64,000 nt of DNA from Plantago ovata (Eukaryota > Streptophyta > Magnoliopsida > Lamiales > Plantaginaceae), in NCBI GenBank assembly GCA_028274465.1, contig CM051456.1:97679050-97743049 (forward strand). The letters are read 5' to 3'. Positions 1-10,477 of this stretch are shown here, piece by piece; position 1 is the first letter of the stretch, and the number at the start of each line of letters is the position of its first letter. The position numbers and the translations under genes are program-made. A model generated the notes under the pieces. It was not told where the DNA came from, did not search any database, and saw only the letters and a program-made list of their open reading frames with translations.

Positions 1-363
1 TGAGGAAAAGTCTTAACATGGTGGAACAGCAGTAAGTCCTCAGTTTCATAGGCACGGGGCAACCATTCGTATCTTAGCATGCTTCATTACGTCGTCACTG
101 ACTAGGTCCAGGTAGAGAATGTTACGAGAGACTATCTTGTCTTGACATAAGTGCTTATGTGGATGTGTATACGTCAATCGAGGTATTCTTCAACCTATAT
201 TCATGCTTTGATTCATATGGTTTTTGTTCATATGTTATTTGGTAGATTCAGTAGATTAGTTCATTTTATTTGGCATGAGACTCCATTTTATGTCTTGCAT
301 GTTTTTTGTATTAGAGTCTAGCTTAGTTGCTTGAGGACAAGCAAAGGTTCGGTTTGGGGAGTT
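1..363 (+). mobile_element. 3' internal tail of a truncated Ty3/gypsy element
   Basis: This segment matches 44468-44830 and 63175-63538 almost base for base. In those copies it is the last internal stretch of a gypsy element before the 3' LTR. It ends with the G-rich polypurine-like stretch GGTTTGGGGAGTT directly before the LTR. The rest of the element lies left of the window. No coding region is visible here. Confidence 0.85.
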
Positions 364-1635
364 TGATGAATGTGTATTTTACACTTTCATTCGAGTCTTT
401 TTCACCTATTTTAGCTATCCTCTATGTTAATTTAGCTACATTTTAGTACATTTTATTAGAATAGTGTCACGTTTCCCTTTAGATTTTATTTTACAGGTTT
501 TCGTTGAAATTCGAAGATTTCCGGGCAATTATATTGAAGTTGACAAGGAATTGGTGTTCTAGAAGCCTATTTGGAGTATCTGAAGGTTTCCGGATAGGAT
601 TTGAAGTCTAGGGGCCGAATCTGGAGGTTAGAAGGCTACTAGAAGTCAGAAACCGAGTCCGAAAAGGGGAAGAAATCCAAAAACGCGTCGAAAACGCAGA
701 ATTCCGCGAGTTTTTCTCTGGGGCGAACCGCCCGGTGTGTGGGGCGAACCGCCACACAGTATTTCGGGGCCTATATATAGTTGCTCAGTTTTCTCCGAAA
801 ATCATATCTTTCCAGACCTACTTTCTCACCTCTCTCTATAGTTTTAGGTAGGAACTTCCCGGGGCCTGTCCTGGGAGTTCTGTAGCTTAGGGGATACTTT
901 TTTCATAGCAGATTGGAGCTCGTAGGATCGCAATTCTTCGGAGATTGACAACCTTCGGTAACTTGTATCTTACAGTTTAATCTACTTATTTTATATATCT
1001 TTCAATATGTTTTCTTCTATGATTTCTGTTGATTGCATGCCTATTATGAGTAGCTAAACTTATCATTGGTGGTAGTATGTGAATTCTTAGCGAAGGGAAG
1101 ATAATCATGCTAATGGCTATATCGCGCATTATACTCCGTGTCATTGCTTTATTTCGTTGATCAGGCACAACCTAAATTCTCGTATGTTGTATTAATTATT
1201 ATGCACAATTGGACACTTGTCGACCATCAGACCAATTATCTTCGTAGTGTTGAATAATTACGGAACACATTAGGGCATTAGTGATTGACTTGTCAGACCA
1301 ATTATCTTCGTAGTGTTTAATATTTGCAACAGGACACTAGATTGATTCAAAGATCTCTATGCAAGACCGAGGAATTTATGCATGATTATCGACCCGTTAT
1401 GTTAAGAACGACCATACTATCACCAATCTCCATTATCTGCTAGAAACCCCCCTTTGCTATCTGTCTGCTTTTTATATTCTCTTGTTAAATAGATAAAGCT
1501 AGTTATAGTCCTCAGAGAACGACACTCGAGTCATTCTACTGCTACACTACGGTTTTCGTTGTAGTTGTGGATTGCCTTTGGCTAATTACAAATATTATTT
1601 GATACGCGTGGAGCACGACATCCGCACGTTCATCA
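364..1635 (+). repeat. Gypsy LTR (copy A), 3' LTR of the left-edge element
   Basis: The LTR begins TGATGAA and ends TTCATCA, a short inverted repeat of the TG...CA type. It matches the other LTR copies at 39624, 44831, 51017, 60905 and 63539. A TATA box (TATATATAG, 772-780) sits just downstream of GC-rich palindromic sequence at 719-764. A run of about 16 C follows the end, so the target duplication cannot be read with certainty. It may be CCCCC. Confidence 0.9.
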
Positions 1636-2286
1636 CCCCCCCCCCCCCCCGCCTACTTTTGTACTTCGAGAACATTAAAACTCTTAGTGTATAAAAAAGA
1701 GGTATTTGTATGGAGATTCATAGTATTGGTTGCAGGTGTAGGCTTGCTCTTTTGTTTTATCTCGTGGCTAGCTATTCTTACACCCAATTAGTGTATGGTA
1801 CCATGGCTCTGTCTGCGTAGCCTATCGGGGTGTATATCATATGTCCCCATAGTTTTCAAGTATGTTTGTATAGACGAGAGTTGTGGAACTATAGTTAGTC
1901 ATGTGAGTGTTCCATGGAAATGCGAGTTAACTTAGAAAAAGGTTTCCTGAAGTTTCGTAGCCCTTGTATCCTTATCAATCTCCCTTTATCCACTCCCACC
2001 CTTTGTACTTTAAGAACATTAAAATGCTTATAGTACAAAAAAGATCTATTTACAAATAGATTGATAGTATTGGTTGCAGGCGTACGTAGGCTTGCTCTTT
2101 TCTTTTTTCTCTTGGTGATTCTTACACACCAATTATTGTATGGTACTGTGGGTCTGTCCACGTCGCATAGCGCCAGGGTGATACATTAATGTCATCAAAC
2201 CGGGTTCTTGTGTCGAATGTGATCTAGGATCAGTACGAATTTATTTGAATTCTAGCTCCCTTGCTTCGATTGTTCTCAAGCAAGAA
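1636..2286. other. Unassigned old repeat with an internal tandem duplication
   Basis: There is no credible gene. After the C run, a block at about 1655-1850 is repeated with divergence at about 1998-2180. Both copies carry the words AGAACATTAAAA and AGTATTGGTTGCAGG. Bases 1841-1890 resemble 35091-35140, upstream of the transposon gene at 38715, around the words ATATGTCCC and CAAGTAT. I infer this is a decayed copy of that older element. The ORF on the minus strand at 1895-2161 has no recognisable motif and I do not call it. Confidence 0.4.
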
Positions 2287-3386
2287 CACTACAAGAAAAC
2301 AACCTTTTAGCGAGGGAACATAAGGGACGGATAGCATCCATCACTATTTAGCGACGGATCGCTACTAACAGCGACGGATGGACACGAACCGCGCTCTAAG
2401 CTCAGTTCGTGTCACGAAACATCCAGTTTGTTTTTCCTTAAGAGACGGATAGGACTTATCCGTCGCTATATGAGCGACGGATAAATTTATCCGTCGCTAA
2501 GTATGTTGACCAGGCTATTTTTTATGAAGGAAAAAAAGAAAATAAATAAATGAAGAAAAATATAGCGACGGATGAAAGAATCCGTCGCTAGGTGCCATTA
2601 TAGAGACAACAGACGTTTCTTCTTCCTCATTTCTCTTCTTCTCCATTTGTTCGAGTTCTTTGTTTCTGCTCCTTCTTTTTCGTTCAATCCATCTCCAAAC
2701 TCAACCAATTCAAGCAAATTGTATATCAAATCGAAGCCTATCCAACAAGGAGGTCGTTCCCTAATCAATTTGGAGGTTTTGTCAACAGTTTGAGGTAATT
2801 AACATAAACCCTAAATTTTGGGTATTTTTCATTTTAATAGTAATTTTGATTTTGATAGTGATTTTGATTGTTTGTTCTATGTTTATTGGAGGATAGGGTA
2901 CGAGGAGCAAGACACCCCCACCGCCTCCGCCTCCGCCACGCCACCGCCGAACCGCCGCTCAGTTTCTCCCTCTGTTCGCCATATAAAAGGTTAGGAATCC
3001 TACTGTCAGTTTATTAATTTAAATTTAGGAAATGTTAATTTTAATTTAGGGTTTAGGGTTTCTTCATTCAATTTGTTAATTTAGAAACTTGTTCATCGTT
3101 AATCGTTAATTTAGGGTTTATGTTTATTTCTTTTCCTCTGCATTTCATCTACTTCACTGCCTAATTTTTTTTTTATATTTTTTTGTTTTTTTTACATCTG
3201 AAAACGATTCTGGAAATGATGAATGGTTAATGTAAACCAATTCTTAATTTAACTGTAAATGCTTAATAATTAACTAAATAAGAAAAAAAAAGTGACTGCA
3301 ATGAACAAAGATTAGAAACATAGAAAATATAAAAAGTTCAATTTTTATTAATAATATAGTTTACATTCAAGTTTCAGTAGCTAATT

Positions 3387-3617
3387 CTAGTCACTCTTCA
3401 TCCCCTCGTCCTCGTTCTCGGAGCTTGACTCCTCATGTAGGAGCGACCAGTCGATGACATCTTTTGGTTTCAAAAGTTGTTGTTGACATATCTTGCAGAA
3501 GACTCCTTGGTATTCTAACTGCTCATCCTCCTTGTGCTCACAAGGGGAAGGAGTAGGAGATTTGGGGGGAGATGGAGGAAATGCCTCTTGGAGAGCTTCC
3601 TCCATTTCAGCCAACAT
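3387..3617 (-). pseudogene. Antisense gene fragment captured inside CACTA X
   Basis: The ORF is 76 codons and ends in a stop at 3387. An AATAAA-type polyadenylation signal lies about 40 bases downstream on the same strand. The protein is acidic, with a proline/serine-rich first third and a C-x2-C pair in the segment VFCKICQQQ. The frame stays open further upstream through a proline-rich stretch before meeting a stop, and the neighbouring frame carries more proline-rich sequence, so the 5' part is missing or shifted. The sister element at 6874-9444 lacks this segment: homology stops at about 3345. That suggests insertion of outside sequence. I do not recognise the family. It could also be chance coding of a GC-rich stretch. 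Confidence 0.4.
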
Positions 3618-3668
3618 TTCGGGATCAATTTGTGGTGGGGGAGAAGGTGGGGGGAATGTGGGGGTGTT

Positions 3669-4969
3669 TCTTCAAACGAAGAAAGTGGATCTCCCACCAC
3701 GTGGAGCTCAGTGGCATACTTTCTCTACGGAACGGAAGGTTGAGATTTGGAATGCTCTGGAGGTTAGTAATCTTTCTTCTTCTCTTATGGTTTAAGTGGT
3801 ATGTTCTCAATTACTTGGGTGATATGTTAGTCACCGTGTGTTAGTTGAAATAGGACAATGTGCAATTGTTTGGGTGATATGTTAGTCACCGTGTGTTAGT
3901 TGAAATAGGACAATGTGCAATTGTTTGGGTGATATGTTAGTCACCGTGTTATATATATGTTAGTCTGAATTTTGTATACTTTCTGAAATGTAGGAGAAGT
4001 TCTTCCTCCCCAACACGTTCAAGGAGGCGCTGTGGTATGCCTTCGAACATGAAGGCTCTGAAGCCTTCCGGAAGAAGGTCGCCAGATCAAGGCATCGGGG
4101 AAGAAGCCGGGGTGGATTGGGGAGGAGGAGTGGCCCCTGTGGAAGAAGTATTGGGAGGAGAACCTTCAAGCCCAGAAGCTGTCGGAGCAGAACAAGGAGA
4201 ACCGGGCCCATAATCCACCGGATGGGACAGGCTCGGTGAAGCATCGGCTGGCTTCGAAATCCCAGTTAGCGCGCCACCTGGACTCGGTAAGTCACGTACT
4301 TTGTTATAGTTTCTTTTTCTTTCTTAAGTCTTATTTCAATTCAATCATTACTTTATTAATTTATATATATATTTGATGAAGATATCGGAGGGGAGGGAGT
4401 CTGTGGATAAGGATGGCAAGATGATCTTCCCGGCTGATAAGGCCAAAAAAATCGCGGTATGTTTTATATTTTTTCGATTCCTGAGCTTCTTGTTGCATAT
4501 TTGATTCTTCGATCAATAACGTAATAATTAAATCTTAATTGTTTGTTTGAATTTTCAGGCGGAGTTCCAGGCCAGGACTGAGAACCTTTATCTCACGGCC
4601 GAGGAGGAGAACGCCATCTATCTCGAGATCGTGAATCTCGATGATAAGGGGTGTGTCTTCGGCATGGGCAACCTCTCGTAGGCGATAGCGGAGACGGTGA
4701 ACCAGGGTGGCTCCTCCTCCAGCTCCTCCAAGCGTCGAAGGGGACAAGCCGATGTGCCTCCCGAGTTCCTCCAGGAGCAGCAGCAACTCAAGGCGACTGT
4801 CCATCGGTTGAGGACAGAGCAGGACATGATGAGGCATGGATTCAAGAGATCCATCGAGTGTCTCATGGAGCAGTATGCCCCCCCCGATAGAGCGGCACCT
4901 CCCGACTTCTTCATGTTCGATGCCGATACCGATGCCCCCCCAGATGCCCCCCAAGATACTCAGCAGTAG
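3669..4969 (+). pseudogene. Transposase_24-like (Ptta/En/Spm) gene of CACTA X, broken
   Basis: Exons can be followed to about 3763, then 3994-4286, 4382-4456 and 4559-4969, with GT...AG introns between. Motifs in order are GAQWHTF, then FLPNTF with LWYAF, then KPGW with EEEWPLW and the SEQNKENRA block, then a segment beginning LYLTAEEE and ending GMGNL, then a charged region with a glutamine-rich coiled coil. This order matches the intact minus-strand gene at 52533-54339. The family is carried by CACTA elements and lacks the catalytic DDE domain. Damage seen: a frameshift near 4080-4095, a TAG stop at 4679-4681, and no recognisable first exon, whose place is taken by the antisense fragment. 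The copy should not make a full protein. Confidence 0.7.
3815..3960 (+). repeat. 55-bp tandem repeat in a transposase intron
   Basis: The unit starting TTGGGTGATATGTTAG occurs at 3815, 3870 and 3925, a period of 55 bases. There are two full near-identical copies and a partial third. The array lies wholly in the intron between the exons ending 3763 and starting 3994, so it does not affect coding. The near identity suggests recent slippage or unequal exchange. Confidence 0.9.
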
Positions 4970-5514
4970 TTCTCTTTTTTTATTTTTCGAACAATTTTTT
5001 TTTCATGTTCCTTTAATTTGCTTAGGACAATTAGTACTTTCATTTTATTAATGCTTAGAACAAATTTTATTTTTGTATATAATGTTTAGTTACGAAAATG
5101 TTTACGTATTTGCGGTGCACAACTACCAAAAAAAAAAATTAAAATACAATAAATAAATAAACAAATAAAAAAAAATTCCAGACCAGTTAGCGACGGATAA
5201 AACCATTCGTCGCCAAATCTCAGTGACCCATACCCTGACACGTGTTCTATAAATATAGCGACGGGTAAAATCACCCGTCGCCATATTGTAGAGACGGATC
5301 AATTATCCGTCTCAAGTTTGGTCAACGACGAAAATAGCGACATATACATTTATCCGTCGCTAAATATAGGGACGGATGACATCATCCGTCGCTATTTGAG
5401 TTAGTGACGCCACTTTTCGCGACGGACTATCCGTCGCTAATGACATTTAGCGACGGATCGCTTACATATAGCGACGGATCAAATCCGTCACTATATTCGG
5501 TTTTTCTTGTAGTG

Positions 5515-6873
5515 GAAATCGATGGTAAGATTATTCCGAGTCGGTTCCTTTTTTAAGCAAAATCGATCTGGAGACTTTATGTTGAGACTGTACCTTTAGA
5601 CCATATCTTGTGGAGAGGAGTGCGCATACGCCCCGCAGTGTTGTGGCTATAAATCAACTTATATCTTCCTCCTTGTTTTCACTAGGATGTCCGAGATAGG
5701 TAATTGTAACGAAGTTGTGGTTATTGATTCTCCTTCCGATGAGGATTACTCCAACTTGTGAGACTTCATCGTATCGGACGACGAAGAAGCTGCGGCCAGA
5801 GAAATATATTCAGAAGATTATGACCTTATGCCATATATATATGACATGTTATCAGCCTCTTTCGGTAGATCCTTTTCTTCTAATGTCCCAATCTTTGGGA
5901 CGTGATTATCGTTGCTTTGCCCACCCTGACTCTTCTAACATTATTACGGACCCACCTCCTCCTCAGATACATGATGTTCTTCTGTAGGAGACTTGGGGAG
6001 GCTTCAAGATTCAAGAGGAGGCTATTGATTCTGCTACGTTTTGCCCACAATAGTCTTGTGCATCCACGTGACCAAGTTACGAACTTGATAGTAGGAAGTA
6101 GTAGTCAGTTCTAAAAGACCAAAACTTGAAGAAGAGTATGATGATCCAAAATTTGAAGAAGAAGAGTCTGGTGATGATGACAATTGATGTAACAAAGGTT
6201 ACACCGCTAAACTAGAACTACTTCCATGTTGCTTCAACCATACTTGATGGAAAATTGAGTGTAAGAGTATACTTCATTTCTATCGATGAATGTATCTGCG
6301 CGTAGGGAAAAGGGAAGGGGTTTACTTTAGCTCACGTGGAAGAGAGAGGATTGCAAAGAAAGAAGAGAAGTATGTCTTTGATCTAGTAATGGTCCGTATT
6401 TATTCTTTTTTTTCTTTGAAGTGGTAAAAAATTTTCAATTTATAAAATGATTCTGAAGTTCAGGATGTCTTTGATCATTCTGTTATGGGCCCATCTCAAC
6501 TTGCGGAGGCTGAGATCAATGATCGTGAGGGAAGCATGGGCGCAGAGGATCATGAAGGCTATGAGGGAATCGCTCAAGGGCTTTAGTTTGTCGAGCTAGA
6601 ACGAGCCTCAGACAGAGGTCTGTCTACTTTTTCCCAATCTACCAAGATAGGTCCTCTCATGGATGCCGACGGGTAAGATTGCCAATCTTTCTCTGATCCT
6701 TGAGCATAAGAAATGCTTGGATACAAAGTGAAAGAAGAAAAAAACGAAAAAAGGTTCAACAAGTGGTGATGCAACACAAAAACCCACTTGGACCCTTTAC
6801 TACTTTAGAACCTCCCTTCACCCGGCCACTAACTCTGAAGACAAGCCTTCAGATTCAAGAACCAATCCCTTAC
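5515..6873 (+). other. Degenerate repeat with a possible transposon-gene start
   Basis: No intact gene is present. At 5685 an ATG opens a short acidic reading frame (MSEIGN, then VVVIDSPSDED, then stop). It continues past the stop in another acidic stretch. The context AGGATGTCCGAGA resembles the start of the transposon gene at 38715. I infer a decayed copy of that element, interrupted on its left by CACTA X. From about 6120 to 6873 I see only low-complexity A/G-rich and T-rich sequence with short shadow frames. Confidence 0.35.
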
Positions 6874-7490
6874 CACTACAAAAAAAACCGAATATAGCGA
6901 CGGATTTGATCCGTCGCTATATGTAAGCGGTCCGTCGCTAAATGCCATTAGCGACGGATAGTCCGTCGCTAAATAGGACGTCGCGAAAAGTGGCGTCGCT
7001 AACTCAAAAAGCGACGGATGATGTCATCCGTCCCTATATTTAGCGACGGATAAATGTATACGTCGCTATTTTCATCGTTGACCAAACTTGAGACAGATAA
7101 TTGATTCGTCTCTACAATATGGCGACGGATGATTTTATCCGTCTCTATATTTATAGAACACGTGTCAGGGTATGGGTCACTGAGATTTGGCGACGGATGG
7201 TTTTATCCGTCGCTAACTGGTCTGGAATTTTTTTATTTGTTTATTTATTTATTGTATTTTAATGTTTTTTGGTAGTTGTGCACCGTAAATACGTAAACAT
7301 TATATACAAAAAAAAAATTGTTCTAAGCATTAATAAAATGAAAGTACTAATTGTCCTAAGAAAATTAAAGGAACATGAAAAAAAATTGTTCGAAAAATAA
7401 AAAAAAGAGAACTACTGCTGAGTATCTGGAGGGGCATCTGGGGGGCATCGGTATCAGGGGGGGCATCGGCATCGGCATCGAACATTAGCT

Positions 7491-7644
7491 AACCCCCGGG
7501 AGGTGCCGCTCCACCGGGGGGGCATACTGCTCCATGAGCCACTCGATGGATCTCTTGAATCCATGCCGAGTCTGGCGAGTCTGGCTCGGCGTAGCTACGG
7601 CTGCTGGCCGCCAACAGCTTCCCTGGTTTCTTTGGCCTCGGCAT
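7491..7644 (-). pseudogene. Deletion fusion of first and last exons of the CACTA gene
   Basis: The ATG (7642-7644) follows a plausible intron acceptor (GTGCAG) and starts MPRPKKPGKL, close in style to the MPKPRLPRYT start of the intact gene ending at 54339. After about 26 codons the sequence jumps to the last exon as found in element X near 4830, but in another frame, so the C-terminus reads differently from X. This is an internal deletion that fused the first exon to the last out of frame. It is not expected to be functional. Confidence 0.65.
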
Positions 7645-9240
7645 GATCTGCACGTTTAAGAACAACCGTAAGAAACAACAAATGGAAAGAAAAAGAGCAA
7701 ACCTTACTAACAATTCTACTAATACTTCCAACATAGCACAGATAATACTAAACAATTCTACTAACAATTCCAACATAGGACAAGTACTACTACCAATTCT
7801 CACAACAATGAAATTTTACAAGTTACAACAGTGCAAACCTTACTTACTTGAACTTTTCCCAGACAAATACTATTTTACCAATATGCAAATCAAGATAACT
7901 AATAACACTTCGATTCCATAATTTAATAGCATAACTAATACACAATAAACATCACAGAAACCGGGCTTATTTTCCTTTCACATAAACATCACAATTTTTT
8001 TTTAAAAAAGACAAGATAATGAATAATTGACCAATTAAAACAATAAACTGAAATTAAAAAAAGAAGAAGAAGAAGATACTCACTTGAATTGAATTGTATC
8101 TCATTCTAACACATAAACAATGTACAAGTTGTTGTATTGCAATCCCAACCAACACATAAACAACACATATTTTTTCACTAGCCTATACTGACAGTATAAC
8201 TAGTAAAAATATATCACATATCGATTTACAGATGCAACTAATAATATGTAAAAAAAATAAAATCATAGATCGATTTACAGACAATAGGAAAGGGCCTCGG
8301 TAATTAGTTACTAACTTGAATTGAATTGAATTGAACTTTATATATTTTCTATGTTTCTAATCTTTGTTCATTGCAGTCACTTTTTTTTTTTTTCTTATTG
8401 AGATAATTATTAAGCATTTCCAGTTAAATTAAGAATTGATTTACATTAACCATTCATCATTTCCAGAATCGTTTTCAGATGTAAAAAAATGAAAAAGTAT
8501 AAAAAAAAAAATTAGGCAGTGAATTAGATGAAATGCAGAGGAAAAGAAATAAACATAAACCCTAAATTAACAATTAACAATGAACAAGTTTCTAAATTAA
8601 CAAATTGAATGAAGAAACCCTAAACCCTAAATTAAAATTAACATTTCCTAAATTTAAATTAATAAACTGACAGTAGGATTCCTAACCTTTTATATGGGGA
8701 ACAGAGGGAGAAAGTGAGCGGCGTCCGGTGGCGTGGCGGAGGCGGAGGCGGTGGAGGTGTCTTGCTCCTCGTACCCTATCCTCCAATAAACATAGAACAA
8801 ACAATCAAAATCACTATTAAAATCAAAATTACTATTAAAATGAAAAATACCCAAAATTTAGGGTTTATATTAATTACCTCAAACTGTTGACAAAACCTCC
8901 AAATTGATTAGGGATCGACCTCCTTGTTGGGTAGGCTTCGATTTGATATACAATTTGCTTGAATTGGTTGAGTTTGGAGATGGATTGATCGAAAAAGAAG
9001 GAGCAGAAACGAAGAACTCGAACAAATGGAGAAGAAGAGAAATGAGGAAGAAAGAAACGTCTGTTGTCTGTATAACGGCACCTAGCGACGGATTCTTTCA
9101 TCCGTCGCTATATTTTTCTTCATTTATTTATTTTCCTTTTTTCCTTCATAAAAAATAGCCTGGTCAACATACTTAGCGACGGATAAGTCCTACCGTCTCT
9201 TGAGGAAAAACGAACTGGATGTTTCGTGACACGAACTGAG

Positions 9241-9420
9241 CTTAGAGCGCGGTTCGTGTCCATCCATCGCTGTTAGTAGCAATCCGTCGCTAAATAGCGA
9301 CGGATGCTATCCGTCCCATATGTTTTGTCGCTTAGAGCGCGGTTTGTGTCCATCCGTCGCTGTTAGTAGCGATCCGTCGCTAAATAGCGACGGATGCTAT
9401 CCGTCCCTTATGTTCCGTCG
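9241..9420. repeat. 90-bp tandem duplication of CACTA subterminal repeats
   Basis: Two adjacent copies start CTTAGAGCGCGG at 9241 and 9331, and each contains ATCCGTCGC and GCGACGGAT words. Element X has a single copy in the matching place. The duplication raises the number of presumed transposase binding sites at one end of element Y. Confidence 0.85.
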
Positions 9421-9483
9421 CTAAATGGTTGTTTTCTTGTAGTGTACAAGACTACACGGTCGTAACTTTCCCTTCCCTTTTAG

Positions 9484-10063
9484 TTTTTTTTTTTGAAGCA
9501 GCCAAAGTTTTTATTTTTATTTTTTATTACGAAAAAAGAAAAGCTCGAAACAAAACAAAAACAACGAGAGCACGACTCCCTAACAACCGAACAACTAGAG
9601 TAATGTTCTTGAAACGAACTAAAACTAGAAAACAACGAAACGGACACAGACCACCCAAACAAAGAAAAACAACACGCCCTCCCAACTCAATCGTCATCTC
9701 AGCCTCCCATAGCAATCCCACCTCAGCTTATAAACAGGCCAACCCGCTCCACATATCCATCCAAACCCGCCCCTGCTCCGGTCAAGCCTTGCCCTTCCAA
9801 CGTCGCATATCACAAACGGCATATGTGAAGCAACTGATTCTTCGTGGCGTAGCAATTTCGCATAACTGAAAGGCAAGCTTAATGAAATAGAGAATGTAGT
9901 TTGAACTGGTCGCATAAACAAGCATCTTCCCCAAACAGCTTTCCTCCCGTCGTCGCAGCTCGAAAAGCTCCGGGAATGTTGCCAAAGATTGGGTGACGGT
10001 AGGAAAACACCATCAGAAAAGAAAGTGAAAAGTACCGACAGAGAAGAGAAGGAAAAGGAAAAG
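9484..10063 (-). mobile_element. Retroposed sequence with poly(A) tail and 13-14 bp duplication
   Basis: On the minus strand the segment ends in a run of 11 A (T run 9484-9494) preceded by AATAAA-rich sequence. It is flanked by the direct repeat CCTTCCCTTTTAG at 9471-9483 and 10064-10076. Poly(A) plus a target duplication of this length is the signature of LINE-machinery retroposition. The body of about 570 bases starts on the minus strand with a pyrimidine-rich leader and has no reverse transcriptase motif. It is either a SINE-like element or a processed copy of a host mRNA. Long frames in it on both strands have no recognisable motif. Confidence 0.7.
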
Positions 10064-10089
10064 CCTTCCCTTTTAGTAATGGTCCGTAT

Positions 10090-10377
10090 TGATGATATGT
10101 ACGTAATAAGTAGCTACATCAATTGACCAACTTATCAAAGTACAAGTAGATTGCTGTGAGTGTGAACAAGTCACCCGGGAACATGCATATTAATTAATCT
10201 CACATGATTAATCATGTTACCTCAAGGACATATCATACGGGAAGAATGGCACCATACACGGATATAATCAGGCAACTATAACCCATACACACTAACTAGA
10301 TCTCATCTAAGCCTCTGTGAAATAAAATAAAATATAAAATAGAACATAACGGAATCTCGAAAACCCATGCGGACATC
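10090..10377 (+). promoter_or_regulatory. Upstream region of the first GASA gene, conserved with the paralogue
   Basis: Bases about 10180-10250 closely match 29990-30060 upstream of the second gene. Shared words include GAACATGCAT, TCACATGATTAATCATG and TTACCTCAAGGACATAT. The CATGCAT core is an RY-type element in plant promoters, and CATGATTAATCATG is an inverted repeat. Conservation through two diverged paralogues suggests regulatory use, or simply shared ancestry of the duplicated block. Confidence 0.5.
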
Positions 10378-10385
10378 TATAAATA
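10378..10385 (+). promoter_or_regulatory. TATA box of the first GASA gene
   Basis: TATAAATA lies 100 bases before the chosen ATG. The paralogue has the same word 91 bases before its ATG, and both are followed by an AACTTAACACAA stretch in the leader. Confidence 0.75.
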
Positions 10386-10477
10386 CAGGACAAACTATAT
10401 CGTTCTTAGCAACTTAACACAAAATATAATTTCTCTTCCGTTTAAGCATATATACTTGGTCCGAGAAGAAGAAGAGG

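Larger units (their letters stand above)
2287..5514 (+). mobile_element. CACTA (En/Spm) element X with captured antisense fragment
   Basis: The ends are CACTACAAGAAAA and its inverse TTTTTCTTGTAGTG, flanked by the 3-bp duplication GAA (2284-2286 and 5515-5517). Both features are diagnostic of the CACTA superfamily. Subterminal regions (about 2310-2600 and 5190-5500) are packed with GCGACGGAT and its complement ATCCGTCGC in both orientations, the usual layout of transposase binding sites in this group. The interior carries a broken Transposase_24-type gene on the plus strand and an unrelated antisense ORF. I see no catalytic TNP2 transposase, so the copy is probably non-autonomous. It shares its left about 1.05 kb and right about 0.9 kb with the inverted element at 6874-9444. 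Confidence 0.92.
6874..9444 (-). mobile_element. CACTA element Y, internally deleted copy of the X family
   Basis: The ends are CACTACAAAAAAA on the left and TTTTCTTGTAGTG on the right, with duplication TAC at 6871-6873 and 9445-9447. It lies inverted relative to element X: its right about 1.1 kb matches the left of X and its left about 0.8 kb matches the right of X. The same GCGACGGAT subterminal repeats are present. The middle is AT-rich (7650-8700) with no coding signal except the fused remnant at 7491-7644. It lacks most of the transposase-like gene and should depend on other copies to move. Confidence 0.9.

Noticed and set aside
1635..1651. Run of about 16 C after the LTR
   Set aside because: Could be a slippage or assembly artefact next to the LTR end; no function can be assigned.
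3045..3060. Two TTTAGGG units resembling plant telomere repeat (also the complement near 8617-8640)
   Set aside because: Only about two units, located in the leader of the CACTA gene in both sister elements. More likely a telo-box type leader motif than telomeric DNA.
9429..9869. Plus-strand frame of 146 codons
   Set aside because: It crosses the CACTA Y end, the T run and the retroposed body, so it is a composite of three unrelated sequences.
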